Below, in pieces: positions 18,578 to 26,565 of a stretch of 50,641 bases of DNA (positions within the stretch are counted from its first letter, which is position 1; every line of letters starts with the position of its first letter). The DNA lies in assembly GCA_002336975.1 (NCBI GenBank), contig DDFA01000139.1, forward strand, positions 1 through 50,641, written 5' to 3'. This DNA is from Phyllobacteriaceae bacterium UBA1940 (GTDB lineage: Bacteria > Pseudomonadota > Alphaproteobacteria > Rhizobiales > Rhizobiaceae). The notes beneath the pieces were generated by a model. The model was not told the origin of the DNA and made no database searches. It worked only from the letters and a program-made list of their open reading frames with translations. A program made the position numbers and the translations under genes.

Positions 18578-18653
18578 TGGTGGGCCCGGAGGGACTCGAA
18601 CCCCCAACCAAGCGGTTATGAGCCGCCGGCTCTAACCATTGAGCTACAGGCCC
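18578..18653 (-). tRNA. tRNA with CAT anticodon, probably tRNA-Ile2 (k2C34), less likely elongator tRNA-Met
   Basis: The 76-nt sequence folds into a full cloverleaf: acceptor GGGCCTG/CGGGCCC (with one G-U), D arm TAGCTCAATGGTTAGAGC, anticodon stem GGCGG...CCGCT with loop CTCATAA, T arm with TTCGAGT, and encoded CCA. The acceptor stem, the short D loop and the CGCTTGGT segment after the anticodon loop look more like E. coli ileX than a Met tRNA. A CAT anticodon cannot be assigned without a tilS-identity model, so the Ile call is moderate while the tRNA call is firm. Confidence 0.95.
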
Positions 18654-18741
18654 CACGGGCGCTGCCTAGCCGGTTTCGCCCCGCGCGACAAGGCGATGTT
18701 TGAATTGATGTCTCGACCCCGTCGCCCGACCTTGCCGGTTG

Positions 18742-19980
18742 TCAGACCACCCTGGCCCTGACCATGAATTGCGACTGGTTCCAGCTGCCGGTCCCCATCA
18801 CGTCGGCGAGGATGCGGGCCGCCTGCACCACATCCTCGTAGCGCAGATAGAGCGGGGCGAAGCCGATGCGGATGATGTCGGGGGTGCGAAAATCGCCGAT
18901 GACGCCCCGCGCGATCAGCGCCTGCATCACCGCGTAGGCGTGGTCGAAGCGTAGCGCAATCTGGTTGCCGCGTTCCGACGGATCGCGCGGGGTGACGATC
19001 TCAAGCTGCGGGCACGCCGCCTCCACCTCGGCGGCGAACAGGTCGAACATCGCGTCGGCCTTGGCCTTCAGCGCGGCCAGATCGGCGTCGGTGAAGACGT
19101 CGAGCGCGGCGTCGAGCGCCGACAGGGCGAGCACCGGCGGGGTGCCGACGCGCAACGCCTCGACCGTGGGGGCGGGGCGGTAGGCGTCGTCGAAGGCGAA
19201 CGGTTCGGCATGGCCCATCCATCCGGTCAGCGGCTGGCGCAGGCCAGGGATGTGACGCGGCGCGACATAGGCGAAGGCCGGCGCGCCGGGGCCGCCATTG
19301 AGATATTTGTAGCCGCAACCGACGGCGAAATCGGCATTGGCCGCGGTCAGGTCGACCGGAAAGGCGCCGGCGGAATGGCAAAGATCCCAGATGACCAGCG
19401 CGCCGGCGGCGTGGATGCTCGCCGTCATGCCGGCCATGTCGTGACGCCTGCCCGAGCGATAGTCGACCTCGGTCAGCAGCACGACGGCGACGTCGTCGCC
19501 GATTGCCGGGGCGAGGTCGTCACGTGAGGCTACGCGCACCTCGAAACCGGCGCCGTGCAGGCGGGCGACGCCGTCGGCGATGTAGAGGTCGGTGGGGAAA
19601 TTGCCGGCCTCGGTGACGATGACCTTGCGGCCGGGACGGGCGGCGAGCGCGGCGGTGAGCAGCTTGAAAATGTTGACGGAGGTGGAATCGGTGACGGTCA
19701 CCGTGCCTTCGCCCGCGCCGATCAGGGGCGCGATCTTCGCGCCGACGCGCGATGGAAGGTCGAGCCAGTCGCAGGTGTTCCAACTGCGGATCAGGCCGTC
19801 GCCCCATTCCTTGGCGACGACATCGGCCATCCGCCGGCGCACCGCGTGCTGCAGCGGGCCCAAGGAGTTGCCGTCGAGATAGATCACGCCCGGCGGCAGG
19901 TCGAAGCGATCGCGCAACGGCGCAAGAGCATCGGCCCGGTCAAGGGCGCGCGCCTCGTCCATGGAAATGCGCTGCTGCAT
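18742..19980 (-). CDS. kynU: Kynureninase
   Basis: This 412-aa PLP enzyme cleaves kynurenine to anthranilate and alanine in tryptophan catabolism. Visible features are the N-terminal YLDGNSLGPL, TDSTSVNIFKLL (phosphate region), the PLP-contacting IWDLCHSAGAFPVDL (D199) and the Schiff-base lysine K225 in GCGYKYLNGGPGAPAF, followed by GWMGHAEPFAFD. Length and motif spacing are normal. Tryptophan dioxygenase and formamidase genes, its usual operon partners, are not adjacent, so it stands alone here. An alternative ATG at codon 7 exists. Confidence 0.95.
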   Translation of the reverse strand: MQQRISMDEARALDRADALAPLRDRFDLPPGVIYLDGNSLGPLQHAVRRRMADVVAKEWGDGLIRSWNTCDWLDLPSRVGAKIAPLIGAGEGTVTVTDSTSVNIFKLLTAALAARPGRKVIVTEAGNFPTDLYIADGVARLHGAGFEVRVASRDDLAPAIGDDVAVVLLTEVDYRSGRRHDMAGMTASIHAAGALVIWDLCHSAGAFPVDLTAANADFAVGCGYKYLNGGPGAPAFAYVAPRHIPGLRQPLTGWMGHAEPFAFDDAYRPAPTVEALRVGTPPVLALSALDAALDVFTDADLAALKAKADAMFDLFAAEVEAACPQLEIVTPRDPSERGNQIALRFDHAYAVMQALIARGVIGDFRTPDIIRIGFAPLYLRYEDVVQAARILADVMGTGSWNQSQFMVRARVV

Positions 19981-20103
19981 GGCTGTCCTCCGGTTGGCGC
20001 CGCACGGTGTTTTTCAGGTCGCGGCGAACAAGACAATGACGAAATCCGCGCATGGCGCAAAACACGACTTTCGCCGCTCGACACGGATGGCTAGGCTTTT
20101 GGC

Positions 20104-20997
20104 ATGACAGGCCACTCCACCATCCGACCGATCGTCGACGGATTTTTCGACATACGCACCTTTTCGATCCAGTATGTCGTTTCAGATCCCGGGACGAAGA
20201 ACTGCGCGATCATCGATCCGGTGCTCGACTATGACGAAAAATCCGGTTCGATCGCCACCCGCAACGCCGACCTGCTGCTGGAGCATGTGCGCAGCAACCG
20301 GCTAAACCTCGAATGGATCCTCGACACCCACCCGCATGCCGACCATTTCTCCGCCGCGTCCTATCTGAAGTCCAGGACCGGGGCGCCGATCGGCATCGGA
20401 GAGCGGGTGGTCGAGGTGCAGGCCCTGTGGAAGAAGCTGTACCATCTGCCTGATTTCGCTAACGACGGGTCGCAATGGGACCGGCTGTTCGCCGACGGCG
20501 AGACCTTTGCGATCGGCAGGCTGCCGGTCCAGGTGATGCATTCGCCCGGCCACACGCTGGCGTCGGTGACCTATGTCGCCGGCGACGCGGCCTTCGTGCA
20601 CGACACGCTGTTCATGCCCGATTCGGGCACCGCGCGCGCCGATTTTCCCGGCGGCTCGTCGGCGCGGCTGTGGCGGTCGATCCAGGCGATCCTGGCGCTG
20701 CCCGACGAGACGCGGCTTTTCACGGGGCACGACTACCAGCCTGGCGGCCGAGAGGTGCGATGGCAGTCGAGCGTTGCGGAGCAGAAGGCGACCAACAGCC
20801 ACATTTCCAGATGTTCTAACGAGGCGGAGTTCGTGGCGCTGCGGGACGCGCGCGACCGGACGCTGCCGATGCCAAAGCTGCTCCTGCACGCGTTGCAGGT
20901 CAACATCAATGCCGGGCGCCTGCCGGCCGTCGAGGCGGACGGGCGGAGCTATCTCAAGATCCCCGTCGGCGCATTCAAGGATGTCGAGTGGGGCTGA
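20104..20997 (+). CDS. MBL-fold persulfide dioxygenase/sulfurtransferase-like protein (ETHE1/Blh group)
   Basis: The 297-aa metallo-beta-lactamase-fold protein has the HxHxDH motif (THPHADHFSAA near residue 78), the GHTLASVTY histidine, the bridging aspartate in FVHDTLFMPDSGTARADFPGG and the C-terminal GHDYQPGG. The DSGTARADFPGG segment and length are characteristic of the ETHE1/Blh branch, which oxidises glutathione persulfide in sulfide detoxification, rather than glyoxalase II. No rhodanese domain is fused. It is divergent from kynU with 123 bp between the starts. The ribosome-binding site is weak. Confidence 0.88.
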   Translation: MTGHSTIRPIVDGFFDIRTFSIQYVVSDPGTKNCAIIDPVLDYDEKSGSIATRNADLLLEHVRSNRLNLEWILDTHPHADHFSAASYLKSRTGAPIGIGERVVEVQALWKKLYHLPDFANDGSQWDRLFADGETFAIGRLPVQVMHSPGHTLASVTYVAGDAAFVHDTLFMPDSGTARADFPGGSSARLWRSIQAILALPDETRLFTGHDYQPGGREVRWQSSVAEQKATNSHISRCSNEAEFVALRDARDRTLPMPKLLLHALQVNINAGRLPAVEADGRSYLKIPVGAFKDVEWG

Positions 20998-21106
20998 GCC
21001 GTTTGCGGCCGAGATCGCGGCGATTTCGGCCTCCGCGCCGCGCTGTCGCCACCCGGACATGCTATGAATTGAGAATCAAACAACCCGGAACGCTATCCAG
21101 GACGCC

Positions 21107-21571
21107 ATGATGAACCGTCTCCTCGCCATCGCAGCCTTGCTCGCGACGACCGCTGTTCCGGCGCTTGCCGGGCCCGCGTCCGACGCCGTCAGGTTCTTCT
21201 ACGTTCCGGTGAAATGGGAGGCGGACGCGCAGTATCGCGACCGCTTCACCGGCCCCGCCAAGACGCTGTTCGACCTGAACGACAAGATGCCGTCGGACGA
21301 GATCGGCTGCATCGATTTCGGTCCCGGCGTCGACGCCCAGGATTATGACGACGAGGCGATCGGGAAGTCGCTGAAACTGACCGAACAGGTGAACGGGGCA
21401 AGCGCCACCGTGACCGCCAGTTTCATGCTGTTCGCCGACAATGACGCGGACGGCAAACGCGAGGTGCAATGGTCGCTGGTCAATGAAGGCGGCAAGTGGA
21501 AGATCGCCGACATCGCGTCGCTGTCCAGCGGCTGGAAGCTGAGCGAACTGGAGTGCCTGCCGGAGCAATAG
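21107..21571 (+). CDS. Small secreted protein of unknown function (DUF3828-like)
   Basis: The 154-aa protein has a clear signal peptide (MMNRLLAIAALLATTAVPALA-GP). The mature part contains YVPVKWEADAQYRDRFTGPAKTLF and a C-terminal module with WSLVNEGGKWKIADI, a cystatin/NTF2-like pattern seen in DUF3828 proteins. Two cysteines (EIGCIDF and ELECLPEQ) could form a disulfide in the periplasm. AGGACGCC precedes the ATG. It follows the MBL gene after 109 bp on the same strand, with no clear operon link. Function unknown. Confidence 0.8.
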   Translation: MMNRLLAIAALLATTAVPALAGPASDAVRFFYVPVKWEADAQYRDRFTGPAKTLFDLNDKMPSDEIGCIDFGPGVDAQDYDDEAIGKSLKLTEQVNGASATVTASFMLFADNDADGKREVQWSLVNEGGKWKIADIASLSSGWKLSELECLPEQ

Positions 21572-21597
21572 CTCCCCGGAACCCGCGTTCACGCAGT

Positions 21598-21655
21598 GAA
21601 TCAGGCGGTTCGCGAACTGATTCAACCAACTGCCGGCCAGATTCGCCTGGCCGGC
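21598..21655. repeat. Pair of hairpins between convergent genes
   Basis: Two inverted repeats follow each other: GAATCAG...CTGATTC (21598-21623, containing the palindrome GTTCGCGAAC) and GCCGGCCAG-ATTCGC-CTGGCCGGC (21632-21655, perfect 9-bp stem). Neither has a T run. They sit between the stop of the secreted-protein gene and the full-length end of the ycaQ-like frame, and may be transcript-end or structured elements. Confidence 0.55.
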
Positions 21656-21660
21656 GCAAT

Positions 21661-22923
21661 TCATTGATCCGGCACGGAATTTTTCGCCGGCGCGACAGTT
21701 GCGGCCTGGCCGGCGGCGCGCGCCAGGGCCGGGGCAAAATCACCTGACGGGACGATTTCGATGCGCTCGAGCCCGAGCCAGTCGGCCATCAGCTGGAGTT
21801 CGTCGTAGAGCTCGGCGGCGGTGTCGGCGGGCGCGCCCGGCCCGGCGTGGGCGGCCTAGACGCGCAGCGTCGAGGCGGCGCGATCGGCTTTCAGGTCGAC
21901 GCGCGCCGCCAGCCTGTCGCCGAGCAGGAACGGCAAAACGTAGTAGCCGTATACCCGCTTGGCGGCCGGCGTGTAGATTTCGATACGGTAGCGGAAATCG
22001 AACAGCCGCTCGGTGCGGGCGCGCTCCCACACCAGCGGATCGAACGGCGATAGCAGCGCGCGGGCCTCGACCTTTCTGGGAAAACGCGCGTTGCGCGACA
22101 GAAAAGCCGGCTGCGTCCATCCCTCGACGCGCACCGGGATCAGGTCGCCGGCCTCGACCAGTTCGGCGATGCGGTCGCCGTAGCCGGCGGCCGGCAGCCG
22201 GTAATAGTCGCGCAGGCAGGCGGCGGTGGCGACCCCCAGCGCGGACGCGGCCAGACGGGTCAGCGCGCGCTGGGCTTCGGCCTCGTCCGGCGCGGGCCGG
22301 CCGAGAATTTCGGCGGGGATGACGCGTTCCGGCAGGTCGTAGATGCGCTCGAAGCTCGGCTTGCGCTCGCGCGCGGTGATGCGGCCGGCCCAAAACAGCC
22401 ATTCGAGCGCGGTCTTGGCTTCGCTCCAGCCCCACCAGCCGCCTTGACCTCGCTGACCCTCGATGTCGGAAGCGGCAAGCGGGCCGTCGATGCGGATGCG
22501 GCGCTCCATCTCTGCGATGAGATCGCCGCGGTCGCGGCCGAATTTGGCGAGGCCGGCATAGATGTTGCGGCCGGCCTCGGCGTGGCGCATCTGCCATTGC
22601 CACAACGGCCAGGTCTCGACCGGCAGGAACGACGCCTCGTGCGCCCAGTATTCGAACAGCGCGCGCTGGCGCGGCGTCGCCGCCTTTTCCAGCAAGGATG
22701 CGGGGTAGGGGCCAAGCCGCGAAAACAGCGGCATATAGTGGGCGCGCACGACGACGCTGACCGAGTCGATCTGGAACAGACCGAGCCGCGCCAGCACCTT
22801 GTTGAAATGGCGGCGGGTGACCGGGCCGGGCGGGCGGGCCTCTGCAAGGCCCTGGGCGGCCAACGCGACACGCCGGGCGGTCGACAATGAGATTTTTTCG
22901 CGCACGATTCCTCCGTGCGGCAT
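21661..22923 (-). pseudogene. YcaQ/AlkX-type winged-helix DNA glycosylase gene interrupted by an in-frame amber codon
   Basis: The frame from ATG 22923 encodes 355 aa, then TAG at 21856-21858, then 64 further sense codons in the same frame to TGA at 21661-21663. The full length would be 420 codons, the usual size of this family. The interrupted region reads ...AASTLRV-stop-AAHAGPG and resumes AELYDELQLMADWLGL, which looks like the normal C-terminal part; CAG to TAG is the simplest cause. The N-terminal part keeps the family pattern, including the QID (Q51-D53) triad that corresponds to the catalytic QxD of AlkX, an enzyme that unhooks DNA interstrand crosslinks, and the AHYMPLFSRLG segment. 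The truncated 355-aa product (21856-22923) may or may not be active. Alternatives are a sequencing error or amber suppression. Confidence 0.85.
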
Positions 22924-23005
22924 GGTTGGCCGAGGCGACGGCGCGGGGCAACCCGGAACTTGCCCGATTGGCCGGCGCTGCTGACGGGCGGCTGTCAGGA
23001 GCCGG

Positions 23006-23593
23006 TCAGATGCGGGCGATCCTGGCCCTGACGCGATCGACGAAGGCGGCGCGCGACGCGGGCGTCGAGGCGTCGATCTCGTAGTGAACCAGGAAGAAGG
23101 TGCGGGCCGCCGGCGAGCACAGGGCGCGGATGGCGCGCATGATGATGCGGCGGCCGGGCTGGCCCATCAGCCAGCTTGTCCAGCGCGGCGCGCCGCCGGT
23201 GGTGACGACGCCAAGCAGGCCGATATTGCGCATGTTCGGGATGATCTTGCCGCCGTCGGGCGCCAGGCGGAACGCAACGTCCACCGCCCAGACCCGGTCG
23301 AACCAGCCCTTCAGCATCGCCGGCATGGCGTTCCACCAGGTCGGATAGACGAGGATCAGGCCCTCGGCCCAGCGCAACGCCTCGATATGTTCAGAAAGCG
23401 CCGGGTCGGCGGGCGGGCCGTCATTGTAGGCGCGGCGCTCGTCGCCGGTCATGACCGGGTCGAAACCCATGGCGTAAAGGTCGAGCAGGCGCGTGTCGTG
23501 ACCTTTGGCCGCGAGCGCGCCGAGGACCACATCGCGCAGCGCCGCGCCGTAGCTCTCCGCCACCGGGTGGCAATGGACGACGACGATCTTCAC
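23006..23593 (-). CDS. Flavodoxin-fold NAD(P)H quinone reductase (NQO1/MdaB-like)
   Basis: The 195-aa protein has the flavodoxin-like pattern: MKIVVVHCHPVAESY, where the phosphate loop follows strand 1, then the conserved VYPTWWNAMPAMLKGWFDRVW and a GVVTTGGAPRW loop. This is the NQO/KefF/MdaB family, which reduces quinones or other oxidants with FMN or FAD. The start overlaps the stop of the amidohydrolase gene by 4 bp (ATGA), so it is the last gene of the uptake operon at 23.0-27.6 kb. It could supply electrons or detoxify a product in that pathway, but nothing shows its substrate. Confidence 0.87.
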   Translation of the reverse strand: MKIVVVHCHPVAESYGAALRDVVLGALAAKGHDTRLLDLYAMGFDPVMTGDERRAYNDGPPADPALSEHIEALRWAEGLILVYPTWWNAMPAMLKGWFDRVWAVDVAFRLAPDGGKIIPNMRNIGLLGVVTTGGAPRWTSWLMGQPGRRIIMRAIRALCSPAARTFFLVHYEIDASTPASRAAFVDRVRARIARI

Positions 23594-24906
23594 AACTGTC
23601 CTCCCGCCAGACCGTCGAGTTCGGCGTAGTCCGGCATTTTGCGGTCGATGGCGCGGCCGTCGCGGATGACGATGCGGTCGCTTTCGGGCCGCGACAGCAG
23701 TTCGCTCCAGGAGCGGCCGCGCAAGACGACAAGGTCGGCCGGTCCGCCGGCGCGGATTTTTGCCGGCGTGGCGAGGCCCATCGCATCCGCCGGCGCAGCG
23801 GTGGCGGCGCGCGGCCAGTCGTCGACCGGGTGATCGAGGTGCAGGATGCGGGTGGCCTGGCGGTAGACGTCGAGCATGTCGAGATCGCCATAGGCGTTGA
23901 ACGGGTCACGGACATTGTCGGACGCGATCGAGACGGGAATGCCGCGCGCCTTCATCTCGTGCACGAGAGTGACGCCGCGCCAGCGCGGCGTGGCGGAGCC
24001 GGGCCGCCTGTCCTGGAGATAGAGGTTGGCGAGCGGCAGCGAGACGATTGACAGGCCGGCGCCGGCGACGAGGTCGAGCGTCCTGTCGGCGTCTGCGTCG
24101 GACTGGCGCGACAGCGAGCAGCAGTGGCCGACCAGGATCCTGCCGGCAAACCGGTTGCGCAACGCCGCTTCGGCAATCTGCGACAGCGCCATCGTGTCCG
24201 CCGCATCGGTTTCGTCGGCATGGAAATCGACATCCAGTCCGCGTTGCGCCGCGGCGTCGAACACGGCGTCGAGCAAGGCCGGCAGATCGCGGTCGCCATG
24301 GCAGACCGCGCCGAACACGCCGCCGGCGCGCGCGACGCGGTCGGCGAGGGCGGTGAGCCTGTCGCGGTTGCGCAGCGCCGCGATGCCGACCAGGGACGCG
24401 GCCTGCAGTTCGATGCGCCCGGCCCATGCCGCGCGCAGCTCGGCAAAAACGCCCCAGGAGAGGTCATCCTGGAGGGGATGGGCGTCCAGATGCGTGCGGA
24501 TCGCCCTGGTGCCGTGGGCAAAGGCGCAGCGCAGGCTGAAATCGAAACGCCGCCGCAGGTCGTCGGCGTTCCAGAAGGCCATCCGGTCGACATCGGCTGC
24601 TCCCATTGCGCCGGTGTAGGTGCCGTCGGGATTGGGCATGCGGCGCCAGATGTGTCCCTTGTCCAGATGGGTGTGGCAGTCGACAAAGGCGGGCAGCACG
24701 ACCCGGCCGCCAAGGTTGACGGCGCGCGGCGGCGGCGGCCGGTCGTCAAGCACGGCGAGCGCCTTGACGCGACCGTCGGCGATCGACACGTCGGCCCGGA
24801 TGAATCCGTCCCGGTCGCGCGGACCGCTGATGCCCTCGACGGTCGACCAGTGCAGCCTCGCGTCGGCAAGGACATACCAGCCTGTATCCGGGATGATCGT
24901 CGCCAT
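23590..24906 (-). CDS. Amidohydrolase, cytosine-deaminase-like (CodA group)
   Basis: The 438-aa hydrolase has a mononuclear metal site of the amidohydrolase superfamily: HTHLDK (H78, H80) in VDCHTHLDKGHIW, DFHADETD, GHCCSLS and SDNVRDPFNAYGDLDML, which match His214, His246 and Asp313 of E. coli CodA. A deaminase or ring hydrolase acting on cytosine, creatinine or a related N-heterocycle is likely; the exact substrate is not readable. The ATG overlaps the permease stop by one base (ATGA style). It is co-transcribed with an NMT1-type ABC importer, which suggests import followed by deamination. Confidence 0.87.
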   Translation of the reverse strand: MATIIPDTGWYVLADARLHWSTVEGISGPRDRDGFIRADVSIADGRVKALAVLDDRPPPPRAVNLGGRVVLPAFVDCHTHLDKGHIWRRMPNPDGTYTGAMGAADVDRMAFWNADDLRRRFDFSLRCAFAHGTRAIRTHLDAHPLQDDLSWGVFAELRAAWAGRIELQAASLVGIAALRNRDRLTALADRVARAGGVFGAVCHGDRDLPALLDAVFDAAAQRGLDVDFHADETDAADTMALSQIAEAALRNRFAGRILVGHCCSLSRQSDADADRTLDLVAGAGLSIVSLPLANLYLQDRRPGSATPRWRGVTLVHEMKARGIPVSIASDNVRDPFNAYGDLDMLDVYRQATRILHLDHPVDDWPRAATAAPADAMGLATPAKIRAGGPADLVVLRGRSWSELLSRPESDRIVIRDGRAIDRKMPDYAELDGLAGGQL

Positions 24907-25751
24907 CAGCGTTCGGCCGGCAGCGCGCTGTCATGCCAGCGCCGCAAGATCAGATGGGATGTCCAGCTTGTCGCCATGAAGATCAGGATGCCGGTCAAGG
25001 AGATCAGCACCAGCGCGGCGAACAGTCTAGGGGTGTTGAGCCGGTAGCCGGCCTCGATGATGCGGGCGGCAAGGCCGGACTGCTGGCCGCCGGAGCCGGC
25101 GACGAATTCGGCGACGACGGCGCCGATCAGGGCCAGGCCGCCGGCGATCTTCAGGCCGGCGAGAAAATAGGGCATCGCCGCGGGAAGACGCAGATGCCGC
25201 AGTTCCTGCCAGCGCGTGGCGCCGTTCAGCCGGAACAGGTCGCGCAGATTGCGGTCGACCGAGTTCAGCCCAAGGGTGGTGTTGGAGAGGATCGGAAAGA
25301 ACGCGACGATCCAGGCGCACAGCAGCAGTTTCACCGTCAGATTGTCGACATAGATGTTGATCAGCGGGAAGATCGCGACGATCGGCGTCACCTGCAACAC
25401 GATGGCGTAGGGATAAAACGACATCTCGACCCATTTCGATTGCGCGAACAGGACCGCAAGGCCGACGCCGCCGACAATGGCGCACAACAGGCCGAGCCCG
25501 GTGATCTTCAAGGTGGTGAGCAGCGACGCGAACAGCAGCGCGCGGTCCTCGATCAAGGCGTTGCAGACGTCGACCGGGCGGGGCAGAATGTAAGGCTGAA
25601 TGTCGTTCCAGACGACGATGCGGTCCCATATCAACAGGGCCAGCGCCATGACGGCGACCGGCAGCAGCCATTTGCCGACATTCTCCAGCCGGGCGGCGCG
25701 CAGCCGCTGTCGTTCCTCGGCGTCGATCTGCGCGGTGGCGGGGTCAGCCAT
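24906..25751 (-). CDS. ABC transporter permease, NitT/TauT type
   Basis: The 281-aa protein has an N-terminal soluble part and about six transmembrane helices, with the EAA-type loop GATRWQELRHLRLPAAMPYFLAG. It fits the SsuC/TauC/ThiX-like permeases. I chose the ATG 25751 (MADPATAQID); the frame runs further upstream but only antisense to nothing conserved and inside the ATPase gene. The start overlaps the end of the ATPase gene by 8 bp. It would form the channel of the importer with the neighbouring ATPase and binding protein. Confidence 0.92.
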   Translation of the reverse strand: MADPATAQIDAEERQRLRAARLENVGKWLLPVAVMALALLIWDRIVVWNDIQPYILPRPVDVCNALIEDRALLFASLLTTLKITGLGLLCAIVGGVGLAVLFAQSKWVEMSFYPYAIVLQVTPIVAIFPLINIYVDNLTVKLLLCAWIVAFFPILSNTTLGLNSVDRNLRDLFRLNGATRWQELRHLRLPAAMPYFLAGLKIAGGLALIGAVVAEFVAGSGGQQSGLAARIIEAGYRLNTPRLFAALVLISLTGILIFMATSWTSHLILRRWHDSALPAER

Positions 25752-26565
25752 TGGCCGCCTCCCGCAATCGCCGCCCGGAGGCTTCGGTCGCTGCCGCCAG
25801 CAGGTCGGACGCGCGGCGGCACAGCGCGATGTAGTGCGGCGAGGTGCGGAACGGTTCGCCGCGCGGGTAGGGCGCATCGATTGCGATCTCGCCGTGGATG
25901 CGGCCCGGACGCGTCTGCATCACCGCCACCCGGTTCGACAGGAAGACGCTCTCGAACACCGAATGGGTGACAAAGACGGCGGTGAAACGTTCGTCACGCC
26001 ACAGGTCGAGCAGGTCGTTGTTGAGCCTGAAGCGGGTGATCTCGTCGAGCGCGGCGAACGGCTCGTCCATCAGCAGCAGGCGAGGCTTCGTGATCAGGGC
26101 GCGGGCGATCGAGACGCGCATCTTCATGCCGACCGACAATTCGCGCGGGACGGCATTCCTGAACGCCGCCAGTTGCACCCGTTCGAGCATGGCGTCGACG
26201 GCCGCGGCTGCGTCCAAGCGGGCAACGCCGCGCAGTCTGAGCGGCAGCCAGACATTGTCGAACACGCTGGCCCAGGGCAGCAGCGTCGGCTCCTGGAAGA
26301 CATAGCCGACATCGGCCTGAAGCGGGTTGTCGCCGCGCCAGTGCAGGGTTCCGGCGGTCGGCTGGACAAGATTTGCGATCAGCCGCAGCACCGTCGACTT
26401 GCCGCTGCCGGAGGGACCGAGCAGGCTCAGGAAATCGCCGTCGTCGAGCGACAGGTCGAAACCGTCCAGCGCGACGACGCCGTTGGCGAACGTCTTGGAG
26501 ACGCGGCGCATCTCCAGCAGGGGCGCCGGGCGTGCGGCAGGCGGTGTGTCAGCTTGCGTCGTCAC
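25744..26565 (-). CDS. ABC transporter ATP-binding protein, NitT/TauT type
   Basis: The 273-aa ATPase has Walker A GPSGSGKST, Q-loop YVFQEPTLLPW, Walker B LLLMDEPFAALD and switch FVTHSVFES. The signature motif reads LSVGMKMR instead of LSGGM/Q, a visible departure from consensus also reported in some pyrimidine and nitrate-type importers (family memory, not checked). The start is GTG at 26563-26565, overlapping the binding-protein stop by 4 bp (GTGA). A longer upstream frame is spurious. Confidence 0.9.
   Translation of the reverse strand: MTTQADTPPAARPAPLLEMRRVSKTFANGVVALDGFDLSLDDGDFLSLLGPSGSGKSTVLRLIANLVQPTAGTLHWRGDNPLQADVGYVFQEPTLLPWASVFDNVWLPLRLRGVARLDAAAAVDAMLERVQLAAFRNAVPRELSVGMKMRVSIARALITKPRLLLMDEPFAALDEITRFRLNNDLLDLWRDERFTAVFVTHSVFESVFLSNRVAVMQTRPGRIHGEIAIDAPYPRGEPFRTSPHYIALCRRASDLLAAATEASGRRLREAANG

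Noticed and set aside
18578..18653. tRNA as an integration site for a genomic island carrying the array
   Set aside because: I saw no direct repeat of the tRNA 3' end elsewhere in the window and no integrase gene.
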